This document shows positions 44,556 through 55,576 of a stretch of 64,000 bases of DNA, piece by piece. The stretch covers positions 1-64,000 of the forward strand of contig NAVB01000068.1 in NCBI GenBank assembly GCA_002179805.1, given 5' to 3'. How positions within the stretch are numbered: the stretch's first letter is position 1; each line of letters opens with the position of its first letter. The notes under the pieces were generated by a model. That model was not told the DNA's origin, did no database searches, and saw only the letters and a list, made by a program, of their open reading frames with translations. This DNA comes from Acanthamoeba lenticulata (lineage: Eukaryota > Discosea > Longamoebia > Acanthamoebidae). Both the position numbers and the translations under genes were made by a program.

Positions 44556-45404
44556 ATGAGCGAGGATGAAGGAGATGATGGAGGTCTGTTTGGCGAATTC
44601 TTCAGCAAGAAGACCCACCGCACGCCGAATTACGAGGTTGCGGCGTTCGGGCACACCATCTCCATCGCACAAGAATCGCGAATGCATCTTGGTGGGCGCG
44701 TGTGGGGCGCCAGCGTGCACATGCTGCGTTTCTTTTCTCAATGTGCGGCCCAGCAGGGTTGCGATCTAGCGTGGCATCGACCAACGATCCTCGAATTGGG
44801 CGCCGGAACAGGATTGCTGGGGATCGGAATGACCTTCGCTCCGCCGTACCGATGCATTGGCGCAGTTGGAGAAGAGAATGAGCAGTGCCTAGAGGTCCGA
44901 TTGACCGACAAAGCGGATTTGCTGCCTCAGATTGAAGACAACATCCGCGCTAATCGACGATTGGACGTCGTCAATCGGGCGGTGTCGATGGAGCTCGATT
45001 GGATGCGTTGGGAAGACGCCAGTTACTGGGCCGAGGGTGGGCCAGGCCACACGGCTGCCGCCGGGGTGGAGGTGGTTCTTGCAGCCGACTGCATCTACTT
45101 TGCCTCGCTTTACCGCCCCTTCATCGAAACGCTCCGCCACATCTGCCGCATCAATCAACCGTCTCACACCGTTTACTGCTACCTCTGCAACGACGACGGT
45201 CGCACGGCGCAGCACCTCGGCGAGCATGATGATGGGAAGGGCGCTCACACGCCGACGGCAAGGTGGGACGACGAGTTCTTTGGCCTGCTGGCCGAGGGCA
45301 GGTTTGCCTTTGTGCGGGTGGATGCCGACGCCGTGCTGCCGCCACATGAGCGCAACAGCGACATGCGCCTCTACCGGGTCTGGCTTGGCGGCACCACAAA
45401 GTAA
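44556..45404 (+). CDS. family-16 (METTL21/EEF1AKMT-like) protein methyltransferase
   Basis: Single exon, ATG 44556 (MSEDEGDDGGLFGEFF), only 57 bp after the OTU gene's stop. It has SAM-binding motif I in ILELGAGTGLLGIGM, a preceding GRVWGASVHM block typical of the group (cf. G-x-VWxAs), and VLAADCIYFASLYRPF (the post-II acidic motif, like DVVY in METTL21). Size (282 codons) and order match seven-beta-strand lysine methyltransferases that modify chaperones or elongation factors. The substrate cannot be told from sequence. Insertions such as ASYWAEGGPGHTAAAG distinguish it from animal members. Confidence 0.8.
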   Translation: MSEDEGDDGGLFGEFFSKKTHRTPNYEVAAFGHTISIAQESRMHLGGRVWGASVHMLRFFSQCAAQQGCDLAWHRPTILELGAGTGLLGIGMTFAPPYRCIGAVGEENEQCLEVRLTDKADLLPQIEDNIRANRRLDVVNRAVSMELDWMRWEDASYWAEGGPGHTAAAGVEVVLAADCIYFASLYRPFIETLRHICRINQPSHTVYCYLCNDDGRTAQHLGEHDDGKGAHTPTARWDDEFFGLLAEGRFAFVRVDADAVLPPHERNSDMRLYRVWLGGTTK

Positions 45405-45470
45405 AACTGGCCTTTTGACTACTGTCAGGACCATTCCCTTCACTTGTTGAACTCCCCCAAGGACAGGCGC

Positions 45471-47660
45471 TCAATAGCGTCCGTCGCGCATGAGGGTCAG
45501 CACGGCCTCGGCAAAGCGGGTGTAGTCGCGCGGCTCGAGGTAGATCTGCCCCGAGATGCGCACCACCAGACCCAGCTCGGGCAGCGGGAAGATCATGACC
45601 TCGACCTGGAACTCGTTCCACAAAAGCTTGCAGATGGCGTCGGCGCCCTCGCCATCTTCGTTGTGGCGTGTCGGCTTGGGCATGCGGATCAGCGCCTGCA
45701 TGTGTGCATGCGGGTCGCAGTGTCAGCGACAAACAGCACACGCGCGCGCGTTGGAGATGTCGCACCATGGCGGCAAAGTCCTCCGGCGGCACGACGACCT
45801 CCGTGCCCCAGGCCTGGGCCAGCTCGTGGGCTGGTGTAAAGGGACATCAGGGGCGAGGTCAGCCTCATCGCCATGAGCGCACAGGTGACAGAGCAGGGTT
45901 CAAGGATCTTCTCGTCGTGGCCACACGCACCGGCGCTGACGGCGAGTTCGTGGTTGTAGTGCACGATCTTGTCGGGGCCGCACAGCCGCACGAACTCGAG
46001 CGCGGTCACCACCGAGAGGAACGTCGTGTAGTCGTCCGTCGCTGTCATGTTTTGGTGGTGATGGTGAGAGATGTTAGCAGCCCGTGTGCGTATGTTGGTA
46101 TGTTTCTGGCCAATCGGGCTGCAGACCTTGCCACATGAACTCGGCGTGGAAGCCTTGTTCGTAGCCGTGCGAGATGACGGCCGGCCGGACCTCCTTCTGA
46201 TACTCCTCCTTGACCCTGCGTGTGAGTCCAGAGTGTGGCGTGTGTGGGTCTCCTGTCTCATCATCGCCTGGGCCCAGACGACTGACCAATGTGGGTAAGA
46301 GTGGTTGGTACCAGATAAAGGCGCAGCCGCGTGCGGCGTAGAGCCACTTGTGGCAATTCGAGACGAAATAATCAGCGCCGAGCTCGTGGAGGTTGAGCGG
46401 GATTTGCCCGACGACGTGCGCGCCGTCAACCAGCACCCGCGCGCCGTGGGCGTGGGACATCTCGATCAGCTCCCGCTGCAGTTGTTGGTGGCCGACCGGC
46501 CCAGGGGGCGAGTTGAGCTCAAACACGACACGGACGAAAGCGAATTTGAGAAGGGGGGGGGGCAAGCACCATGGGGAGGACCATGCCCAGCGGGGAGATG
46601 ATGTGGTCGAGCAGGACCACGCGGATCCGCCGGGCGACGTCGCGCTCGAGCGCCTCGCGGACGCGCTCGATCACGTGCGACCCGGTAGGATGGCTGCCGA
46701 GCTGCACCTCGACGATGTCGACCTTCTGCCGGGGCAGCACGTACTGCAGCGTCTTCTTGATCGCGCCTGTCCCAGTCCCAGATGTCGTCAGGACAGCCGG
46801 TCCAATGGGCGATTTGGGCGGAGGGGGGAGGGGAGGACCGTAGGTGAAGTTCATGCAGAGGAGGCCGTCGCCGTCCTGGAAGGGGAACGAGCGGAGGATG
46901 GCGTTGACCGCCGTCGTGGCATTCCGCGCAAAGGCCACCTCGCTCGGCTTGGCCCCTGCAGTGATCGTGGTGGCGATTGGGGGGGGGGTCAAATGGGGGT
47001 TGGCCCGCCAGCGCTGGAGCGCAAGGGCGGTACCGATGAACTTGGCCAGGGCGCGGGTGGCGTGGCTGATCAGCGGAAACAGCTCGCAGTTGAACCAACG
47101 GCACGGCTGCTCCTCCTGCGTGTGTGTGGCCGGAACGGGCCAGTGAGTGATGAACACACGTTTGCTTGCTCGTTCACGACAAGACCTCGCGCGAGCACGA
47201 ACCACGTAATCGAGCCACTTGCGGTGGATCTCCTTGACCGGCCGGGGCATGGCGCCGTAGGAGCCGTGGTTGAGGAAGTGGACGTCCGGCTGGAAGTGGA
47301 ACCACTTCTTCATCTCGGCACCTGGCCACGCGGGCGCACGCGTCGGCGTCAGTTCCGTGCAGAGGCGGAAAGGCTGCGTGATGCAAATAAAAGGGGGTAC
47401 CAAAGGCGGGCGGGCCGTTCTGGGCCCACTCCGCCACAACAGCAGGCGGGAACAGGGGGAACGGCAGTGAGGGTGGCTCGTAGTCGGCCTCACTCTGGTG
47501 CAGCAGCGCCACGGCGCGGCTGTAGTTGGCCGAGCCCTGACCTGCACCAATAAATGTAGAAAAAATAGATTAAAAAGCCAATATTACTCGTATGTGGGAG
47601 TGGAGGTCAACCTTTGGGCTTCTCGAGCACAACCGAACCAGCGTCCTGCGTTACGTTCAT
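45471..47660 (-). CDS. class-V PLP enzyme (isopenicillin N epimerase / cysteine desulfhydrase-like)
   Basis: Exon 1 (ATG 47658-47660, MNVTQDAGSVVLEKPKG) splices to QGSANYSRAVALLHQ and then to AEMKKWFHFQPDVHFLNHGS. Family blocks in order: VHFLNHGSYGAMPRPV; FARNATTAVNAILRS; VLLDHIISPLG; HGARVLVDGAHVVGQIPL, whose Asp contacts the pyridine nitrogen; and SNCHKWLYAARGCAFIW with the PLP-binding Lys. The C-terminal domain runs to VVRISGQIYLEPRDYTRF. Fungal and amoebal relatives are annotated as isopenicillin N epimerase-like or L-cysteine desulfhydrase-like proteins. The pathway is unproven and no beta-lactam genes are nearby. The gene has about eight exons, converges on the methyltransferase gene (66 bp between stops), and is head-to-head with the sirtuin. 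Confidence 0.82.
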
Positions 47661-47828
47661 CTCCAACAAGAGCCTTTTAACGTAGACACGGGCAAAAGAA
47701 ATTTAAGGCGGAAAAAAAAGTGGTGGAGCGCTGAAAAGTGTGCTCCGAAGCGGCCGCCAACAAGAGGAAGAAAAGAGAACTGCAACGCAACAGAACTCTT
47801 ACTCACACCAACAACAACAACCACCACC
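47661..47828. promoter_or_regulatory. 168-bp bidirectional promoter region, PLP enzyme / sirtuin
   Basis: Start codons of the two diverging genes lie 168 bp apart. The interval ends in CAAC/CCACCACCATGG context for the sirtuin start. No TATA box is apparent. Confidence 0.5.
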
Positions 47829-50220
47829 ATGGAGACTGAATTCGAAGAAGGCAAGACGGGTACGTGCAAACACCCTCAGCCGTGAGTGTCTTGTCTCCTC
47901 GCACCAACAAACCACCCCGGTGATGTTCTTGCTGAGCAAGACCCACACTGGACCCGCACTCACCTGACCTTCACTTGACCTTCACCTGACTCTGATGTGG
48001 CTGTACCCGGACCCTCACCACACAGGCTTTTATGTGGAACCCAAGCGCGATTGCCCGCACATCAACCAGCACGTCAAGCTGAACGTCTCCAAGGAGGCGC
48101 TCCAGGCTGTCGCCGCACTGGGACCCTGCGCCACTTGTAATGACTCTAAGGAGAACTGGGCCTGCCTTCAGTGTGCGTTCCACATGAACCTCACTCTTCC
48201 TGGTCTTGCCTGACTGACCCACTTCAACAACCCAGGCGGCCAAAAGTTCTGCTCCCGCTACGTGGCGGGACACATGAAAAAGCATAACGAGGAGTCCGGC
48301 CACGCCATCACCGTGAGCTTCTCAGACTTCTCCTTCTGGTGCTACGAGTGCGACTCCTACATCGCAGATGAACGCTTCCGGCCTCTGCTCAGCCTGTACG
48401 CGATCCCACGGCCTCCTTTTACCGCGACGGGCCAACTCTTGTGCTGACCTGGCATGCGTCTCGTCGATTAGGCTCAACGCATCCAAGTTCGGCAGCTCGG
48501 GCACGGGCGGTCGCTACACGGCCCACAAGACCCTCACGCAAATGGAGGAGATCGAGGAAAAGCCCGAGGACTTGGCGGCCAAGATCCAGACTCTGGCGGG
48601 CCTCATTCGGGACTCGCGCCACTGTGTGTTCTTCACCGGTGCGGGCATCAGCACGTCGGCCGGCATCCCGGACTATCGCGGCCCGGAGGGCGTGTGGACG
48701 CTCAAGGCCACAGGTGAGAAGCGTAAGGCCAAGACCGTGCCCATGCTTAGTGCTGTGCCTACCAGCACGCACATGGCCATGGTCAAGCTGCACGATCTGG
48801 GCCGCCTGAGCTACGTCATCTCACAGAACGTGGACGGCATCCACCGCAAGAGCGGCATCCATCCAAGCCGCATCAGCGAGCTCCACGGCAACTCCAACCT
48901 CGAGATGTGCACTTGGTGCGGCAAGGAGTACATGCGCGACTTTGACACGTGCCACAACTCGGCCGCGGGCTCGCACGAGACCGGCCGGCGGTGCACCGCG
49001 CCCGGCTGCGGTGGGCCCCTGCTCGACACCATCATCAACTTTGGCGAGAACTTGCCCATGAAGGTGCGCCAACAGCTGCAACCTCGTGCTGAGTTTTGAC
49101 CTTTTTTTAAACCTGAACGATGAGCGCAGGACCTCGAGCGCGCCTATGATGAGTGTGACAAGGCCGACCTGATCGTATGCTTGGGATCCTCCCTCACGGT
49201 GTCTCCGGCGAACGACCTGCCCAAGCGAGTGGCCAAGCGCGGAGGCAACCTGGTTATCATCAACCTTCAGCGCACGCCTCTCGATACCTTGAGGTGCGTT
49301 TATCTCCTCCTCTGCCCCCCCCCTCCCTCTGAGCTCAAGCCCGAACGATCTCATCCGGCCTGGTCTCCTCCCCATCTAGCACGCTGCGCATCCACGGACG
49401 CACGGACCAGGTCATGGCTGGTGTGATGGAAGCGCTGGGGATTGAGACTCCGCCCTTCGTCCTCAACCGCTTCGTCAACGTGCGCCACACGAAGGACTCT
49501 CTTGCTGGTATGGAGACCCCATTTGTTCCTTGTTAACCGATGATTACTCAAAGAAATACGAACACGAAAAACAGTGGAGGCCATCGATGTAGATGGCACG
49601 CCGATCTCGCTCTTCACCGCGGTCAAGGCACAGTTCCTGCCCGATGGTCCGACACACAAGAAGCAGACCCAGTCGGTGCTGGGCCGCATGGAGACTTCCT
49701 ACGTCTTTGAGCGTGCTTCCCCGCAGGAGCAGGCCGCCAGCGAGGCCAAGATCGAGCTCCAATTCATGGGCCACTACCGTGAGCCAGCCTTCCGCTTCGC
49801 CTACGCGGTACAGTTCTTGCGCAAGTCAATCTGTCGTTCTTCTCTTGTTTCAGTTGCCATTCTTATTCTCGTTTCGTGCCACAGCTCGAGGGAGAGAGCA
49901 GCAACAAGACCTTCACGATCAGCTTCAACCCGACCGAGGGCTCGTGGAATCTGAAGGAGACCGACGCGCCTGCGCCCGCCACGGGTACCGACGCCGCACA
50001 GCTGAGCCCGGAGCAGTGGCCCAAGGTGGTGCAGGATACGGTCCACCCAGAGCACCCGCTCAAGCTCAAGAAGGCCGTCTACACGGGCGTCTACCGATGC
50101 AACAAGTGCATGCGGCCGGGCACCGGCTGGGTCTACCACTGCAAGCGTTGCGCGTTTGACCTGCACCCCTACTGCTGCGCCAAGCACCCAGCCGAAGGAG
50201 ACGCGTCTGCCGCCCAGTAG
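47829..50220 (+). CDS. ZnF-UBP / SIRT6-7-type sirtuin / C1-like zinc-domain fusion
   Basis: Starts at ATG 47829 (METEFEEGKTG). A UBP-type zinc finger over about 48030-48390 (CATCNDSKENWACLQC, then CSRYVAGHMKKHNEESGH, then FWCYECDSYI) keeps the residues that bind free ubiquitin C-termini in HDAC6 and USP5. The Sir2 domain follows over 48590-49420: FFTGAGISTSAGIPDYRGP-GVW, QNVDGIHRKSG, catalytic His in ISELHGN, zinc pairs CTWC and CTAPGCGG, CLGSSLTVSPANDLP, VIINLQRTPLD, LRIHGRTDQVM. The tail and THMAMVKLHDLGRLSYVISQNVDG mirror SIRT6/7. After a beta-rich spacer, the C-terminus is a DC1/C1-like zinc module (CNKCMRPGTGWVYHCKRCAF, then DLHPYCC). Likely an NAD-dependent deacylase recruited to ubiquitin-linked sites. 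Reminiscent of ZnF-bearing Sir2 proteins reported in social amoebae (from memory). Confidence 0.9.
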
Positions 50221-50665
50221 CCCGCACTTCTCCACGAATCCAGCCTGCCTGGCCCATACCCACCACGCGAGTATTCCTAAAATGTGAACTAGAATTTCGT
50301 AATAAGGAAAAGTCGGCATGAATTCCTGGCTTTTGAAGAATGGCAACTATGCTCAAGACTTGGAAAAAGGAATGTGGTGCCCTAAGTTGGGCACCGCCAC
50401 GACCGTATCGTGACCTGGCGAGCGTACTACTGCTGAAAAGAGGGTGAAGGGAGGGAAACACAGCTAAATAACACAGCAGCTTGCCTCGCGAGCGCAACTG
50501 CGCGGAGTGGGATACTAGAGACTCACTTCACACTTCCACTTCTCGTCGAAAGGGTGAGGAAGGCGTTATCAGCTCCTTCCGAATCGATGCCATCCGTGGG
50601 CTGCTGACCTGTCGCCTCACTTATCTTCAACTTCCTCTTGGAGCCATCACACAACCGCCCCATCA
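50221..50665. other. intergenic between sirtuin and RhoGAP genes
   Basis: About 445 bp; sirtuin 3' flank and RhoGAP 5' flank. No coding exon, RNA gene or clear promoter motif was found. Confidence 0.5.
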
Positions 50666-53600
50666 ATGAAAAAGAACAACCTTCGTAAACCAGCCCGCTG
50701 GTTCGGGGGGCGAAGGGATCACCTCTTTGATCCTCTCAAACCAGGGGTGCCCCCTGTCGTTGAAGGCCCCCTTTCCTACCTTGAGCAAAACAACGGTACG
50801 ATTCCAGCAAGAAAGAAAACGGGAAGCAGAAATTAAAAGATCAGATCTTTTAAATTCTTTTTCAATGGCGTCGAATCCCTGCTTTTGATCATCTACAGGG
50901 TTGAACACCGAGGGTCTTTTCCGCACTGCCGGTTCGGCAGCTACCTCGAGGGTGCTCAAGGCGCGGTACGACAAGGGCAAACCCGTGGATCTCTCCAATC
51001 TCGACGTGCACACTGTGGCGGGCATCATAACGCTCTTTTTCAACAAACTGCCCGACCCGCTGCTCACGACCGAGCTTTACCACTGCTTTATTACTGCCGT
51101 TGGTACATACTACTTTTCCCTCCCCTCCCCCCTCGTCCATGTCCAACAAGCGGGGTTCATCATTCTCTACATGTATAGAGGTGACCGATGAGGAGACGCG
51201 GCTGGAGTGCATCCGGCAGTGTTTGGAACTGCTGCCGCCCGGCAACAAGGCCGTCCTGGCCCGACTAGTTGGGTTTCTGCAGGTGGTCGCTGCAAACAAG
51301 GTACTTGCGTTGACAACAACGTTGAAAGTGGGGTGGTGGTGATGATGATGGTGATGGGTTGGCTCATGCGCTCGAGTTCCTCCACCTCGCAGAGCGTAAC
51401 GAAAATGGACTCGCGCAATCTGGCGATCGTGTTTGCGCCGACCATCCTCCGACCGCCGCCCAACAACGACGGGGAAGAGAATTCGATCGCCTCCCTGCTC
51501 GGCGATTCCCTGCTCGCGCACAAGCTCATGGAGGCCTTCATCAAGAACTACGACGACCTCCTCGGGAGCAACAAGCCCGTGTCCCGCCTCAAGATCCGGC
51601 ACTCGCTCACGCCCGCCCAGCAAGCCGCCTTCTTCCGCACCATCAAGCTGGGCACCATCAAGCTCGCCGAGGCGATGCTCATGTACCCCCCGCCCCTCTC
51701 TTTCCTTGTATCGTCGTCATCACCATCATCATCCTCATCATCAACCACCACCACGACTGGGTTGATCTCAATCATGACCATAACCATGACCATCTTCATC
51801 TTCATCATCAGGTACGATGGCCTCAACGAACGGCAGCCGCCGCCATCGCCGCCGCCACCTCCGCCACCACTCGTGGTGGCGAACCCGGACAAGAAGAAAG
51901 ACAAAGAGAAGAAGCCCAAGCCAAAGCGCGAGAAGAGCCGGCGGGACGCGCGGAAGAGCCAACGCGGTTTGTCGTCGTCGTCGTCATCGTCGCCATCGCC
52001 ATCGGCGTCGGGGACGGCCCAGCAGCCGTCGTCCGCCCTGCAGGACCGGCCGCTGTCCCGGAAGCCCCGGCGCATGCTGGACAGCGACGACGAGGAGTAC
52101 TGGTTCGGGCCCACCAGCGGCTCGGGGAGCGAGGAGGACTCGGCCACTTCCTCGGCCTCGGTACGTCTCGGGTCCTCTCGAGTCCCCTCCTCTGAGAGTC
52201 GAGCGCTGATTGGTGGAGCTGACTTGCGCGGGCAAGCAGGAGATGGACGACGAGCGAGGCACAAACAGCAACATGGACAAGAAACGGCGGCGCAAGACGA
52301 GTTCCATATTGTCGACCAGTGCCGGGGCCATGATGCGAACGCCAGAGGACGTACAAAGGATGAGCGAGCCGCCGCAGCTGGTGCCGCAGACGGCGCGGGC
52401 CTTGCGGCCGGGCATCGACGGCGGCCAGAGAGAGCCAGCTGCGGCGGGGGCAGCAGCAACAGCAGACAACGCCGTGGCGGTGGTCAACCCGCTGATGTCG
52501 CTGCCCGGCTGGGCCGACGGCAAGCTCAAGGTCAACCGCAAGTGGCGGTCCGGCAGCGAGGGCCTCATGGGCTCGTGGGAGATCAAGAAGGACAGCCGCC
52601 TGCGCGGCAGCGCCGACGGGCCGAACACCACGACGGGTAGCAGCACCACGACAAGCAGCACGAGCACGGGCTCGGAGTCGACGACATCTCCTTCGGATCC
52701 GCGGCGGGTGAGCCTGTCCCACTCGATGGGCTCGACGACCCCGTCGGTGGCAAGCAAGCGCGGCAGCCAAAGCCCGCTGACGCCCGGCTCGATGCTCGCC
52801 AGCGCCCCGATCCCGGCGCCGCTCGTGTTTGACGAGGCCAACCCGGTGGGCCGCTTTGTCGGCACGCCGCCGCCGCGCAGTCGGTCGGTGAGCGGCGTCA
52901 CGCCGGCGCGCGGCCGGAGCGTGTCGGGCATCTCGCTCGCATCGACCGAGTCGCTCAAGAGCCAGGAGAAGCGGAACAAGAAGCGGATCTCGCTCAACCG
53001 CATCAACGGCATCAACGCCATGGAGAAGGTCAGCGACATGATCCGCAACGTCAAGGACCGCAAGAACAAGAACAAGCGCGACCCGCTGGCCTCGTCGACA
53101 AGCGGAAGCGGCATCGTTATGCCCGCCGGCGCCGGCACCGCCAACGCCGGCGTCTCGACGGTGGGCAGCGGCGGCCCGCGCGACAACAACCGCGGGCGGG
53201 ACGAGGGCGACACCGGGCCGCAGGTCGAGTACCTGTCGCAGCCGCACAAGATCAACGACCTGCCCTTCAACGATCCGGCCGTGGCGGCCTACATCAGCGC
53301 CATGAAGGCCCCCGGGCCCAAGTCCCCACGGCAGGGCTCGCCCGGGCCGGGCTCGCCGGCCCAGCTGTTGATGGCGGGCGGCAGCGACGGCGCCAGAGAC
53401 GCATCACAGGCCATGAACAGCAGCGGCTCGGCCGGCGTCATGCCGGTGCGGCTCGGCCAGCAGGAGCGGAAGCGCTCCAACACGGACATTGCCGGCATGC
53501 CGCCGACGCTGCTCACGACGACGTCGCCCGTCCACAACTCGCTCTCGCTCTCGTCCGACTCGCCCACCATGCTGCGCCGCCTCTACAGCGAAAATGTCGA

Positions 53601-55364
53601 CATCAACGTCAGCGTCAGCGGCGTCGGCGTCGGCGACGCGCACCACCGGCCGGGCGACCCGGCCTCGCTGGTGGACGTCGTCAGCGTGCTGGCGTCCTCG
53701 CCCAAGGCCAAGGGCCTCACGCTCACCGTCACCGGCGCCCCGCTCGGGGAGCAGTGGCCGCGCATCGGCCTGAAGCAACAGCAGCAGTCCCCTGGCTCGT
53801 CGAGGGAAGACTCGCGCGAGTTTGAGGAGGTCGCGACGACGAGGCTCGCCACCGAGGTGGAGAACTCGGGCGACAACGAGGACGAGCTGATCGAGGAGCG
53901 CAGCGACGAGGACTGGCTCAGCGAGACCGTCGCCGAGACCTCGACCAATCGCAACCCGCAGCCGCGCTATGCCACCGGCGGCGGCGGCGGGCCGTCGCTT
54001 CAACTTCCGCCAAACAAGCGCCGCTTGAGCGTCGCCAACAAGGCGGCTGCTGCCCGCGGTCGTCGCAAGTCGGCGGTGTCCAAACCCACCTCCAGTCCCA
54101 GCCTCGGCGGGCTGGCGGCCGGCCCTCTGCGGCCGCTCATGCACCTGATCTCCCCGCGCCTCAGCCGCTCCACGTCGCTGCGCAACCCGCCCACGGGCGC
54201 CACCGGTGGCGCCTACGGGGCCAAGCGGGGCGGTGGCATGCATGGAGGCGGAGCAGGCGGGCCGGGCGACGTGTTTCAATTGCGCAAGGCCCGCTCCAAG
54301 CCGGACCTGTTCGAACAGCATCATCCCGGGCGCGAGCTGCCCAGCACGAGCACGACGAGGAGCTCTTCGTCGACCCGGGCGTCGCCGCGCCGCCGCGGCG
54401 GCAGCCGCCTGGGCCCGTCCACTACGAGCAGCAGCAGCGGCGGCAGCGGCGAGTTCTACAACAACAGCAACAACGCGCATCAGCTGATGTACGACCACGT
54501 CGAGCACCAGGCCGAGATGACCCGCCGCATGTCGGCCCCGGCCTATGGCCAAGGATTCGCGGCGAACGAGGACGACGAGTCGTACGACTCGTGGGACGAG
54601 GCCGAGCACATGTGGCGCAAGTCCCCGTCGGGCAGCGGCTTCTGGCGGCAGCGGACCGACTCGTACAGCACGAACGTCCAGGACTGGGTGGCCTATTGGC
54701 ACACGGGCTCGGCCATCCTCTCGCGACGGCCGCGGCCGTCGGCCGCCCACGCCGCCGAGCTGAAGCGCAGCTGCTCGGCGCCGGCCCTCATTCCCCACGG
54801 CCCACGGCCCACGCCCCCGGACGCCAACGAGATCGCGGGTACGTCGAAGCACGTAGAGGCATTGAAGATGATGTTCTGATTGTTTGTTTGTGAACAATGA
54901 CAACAGAGAGCATCCTCAAGGGCAACTTGACGGACCTGTGGAGCAAGTATCTGTCCAACCTGCAGCCCAACCGGCGGGCGAGCACGGACCTGAAGATCGT
55001 GTCCATCCTCAAGGCGCGGATGGAGTCGCTCGAGGAGTCGGACGACCTGCTCGAGGACTTTCTCGAGATGGAGAACGCCGCCGCGGCCGACGTCCCGCCG
55101 ACGTACCCGTCCTACATGCCGCGCAAGAACAGCCTCGGCTCGTCATCCATCTCGCCGTGCTCCTCGTCGTCGCCGTCGCCGCTGCAGTCGCGCCGGTCGG
55201 TGGAGACGAGGACCCGCGTGCTCAGGCGGTCGTCGCTCCCGGGCGGCCCCGACGTCGGACCGGCGACGGCCGCGATGATGCTGGCGGCCGCCACGACGGC
55301 GGCGTCGGCAGCAGGCCAGGAGAGCGAGCAGGGGCGAGAAGAATTGACACGAGTAGAGCGGTGA
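50666..55364 (+). CDS. RhoGAP protein with a very long low-complexity tail
   Basis: ATG 50666 (MKKNNLRKPARW). Exon 1 ends in GPLSYLEQNN and joins GLNTEGLFRTAGS, which supplies the catalytic arginine finger of RhoGAP domains. DVHTVAGIITLFFNKLPDPLLT, CLELLPPGNKAVLARLVGFL and SRNLAIVFAPTILRPP complete the domain. A basic linker with Pro and Ser runs follows, then one roughly 2.6-kb exon (about 52240-54840) encoding an almost entirely disordered Ser/Gly/Arg/Pro-rich region with SPR/SPG-type sites (LSHSMGSTTPSV, RSVSGVTPARGRSVSG). A last exon has a helical segment (ESILKGNLTDLWSKYL) and a Ser/Ala-rich end. Expected to switch off Rho/Rac-family GTPases; the tail offers many phosphorylation sites. 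A long antisense ORF here is a base-composition artefact. Confidence 0.85.
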
Positions 55365-55576
55365 GAGGAGAAGGCACAAAAGAAAGAAAGAGGAGAAGAA
55401 GAAGGGAGAAGAAGCAAGAGAGGTGAGATGAACCTCCTTCTACATGTAACACCTTGTATGTGCTTAAAAATAAGAAAACATTATGATTTTTGCGTTTTTT
55501 CTTCCACGTAGAAAAAGAAATGAAAATGCTTATTAATAAATAAATTATGACACATTCATGATGGTATCAACTAGTA

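Noticed and set aside
53404..54903. 499-codon minus-strand ORF opposite the RhoGAP tail
   Set aside because: Low-complexity Arg/Ala/Leu reading of GC-rich sense codons. The + frame continues splice-consistently from RhoGAP exons.
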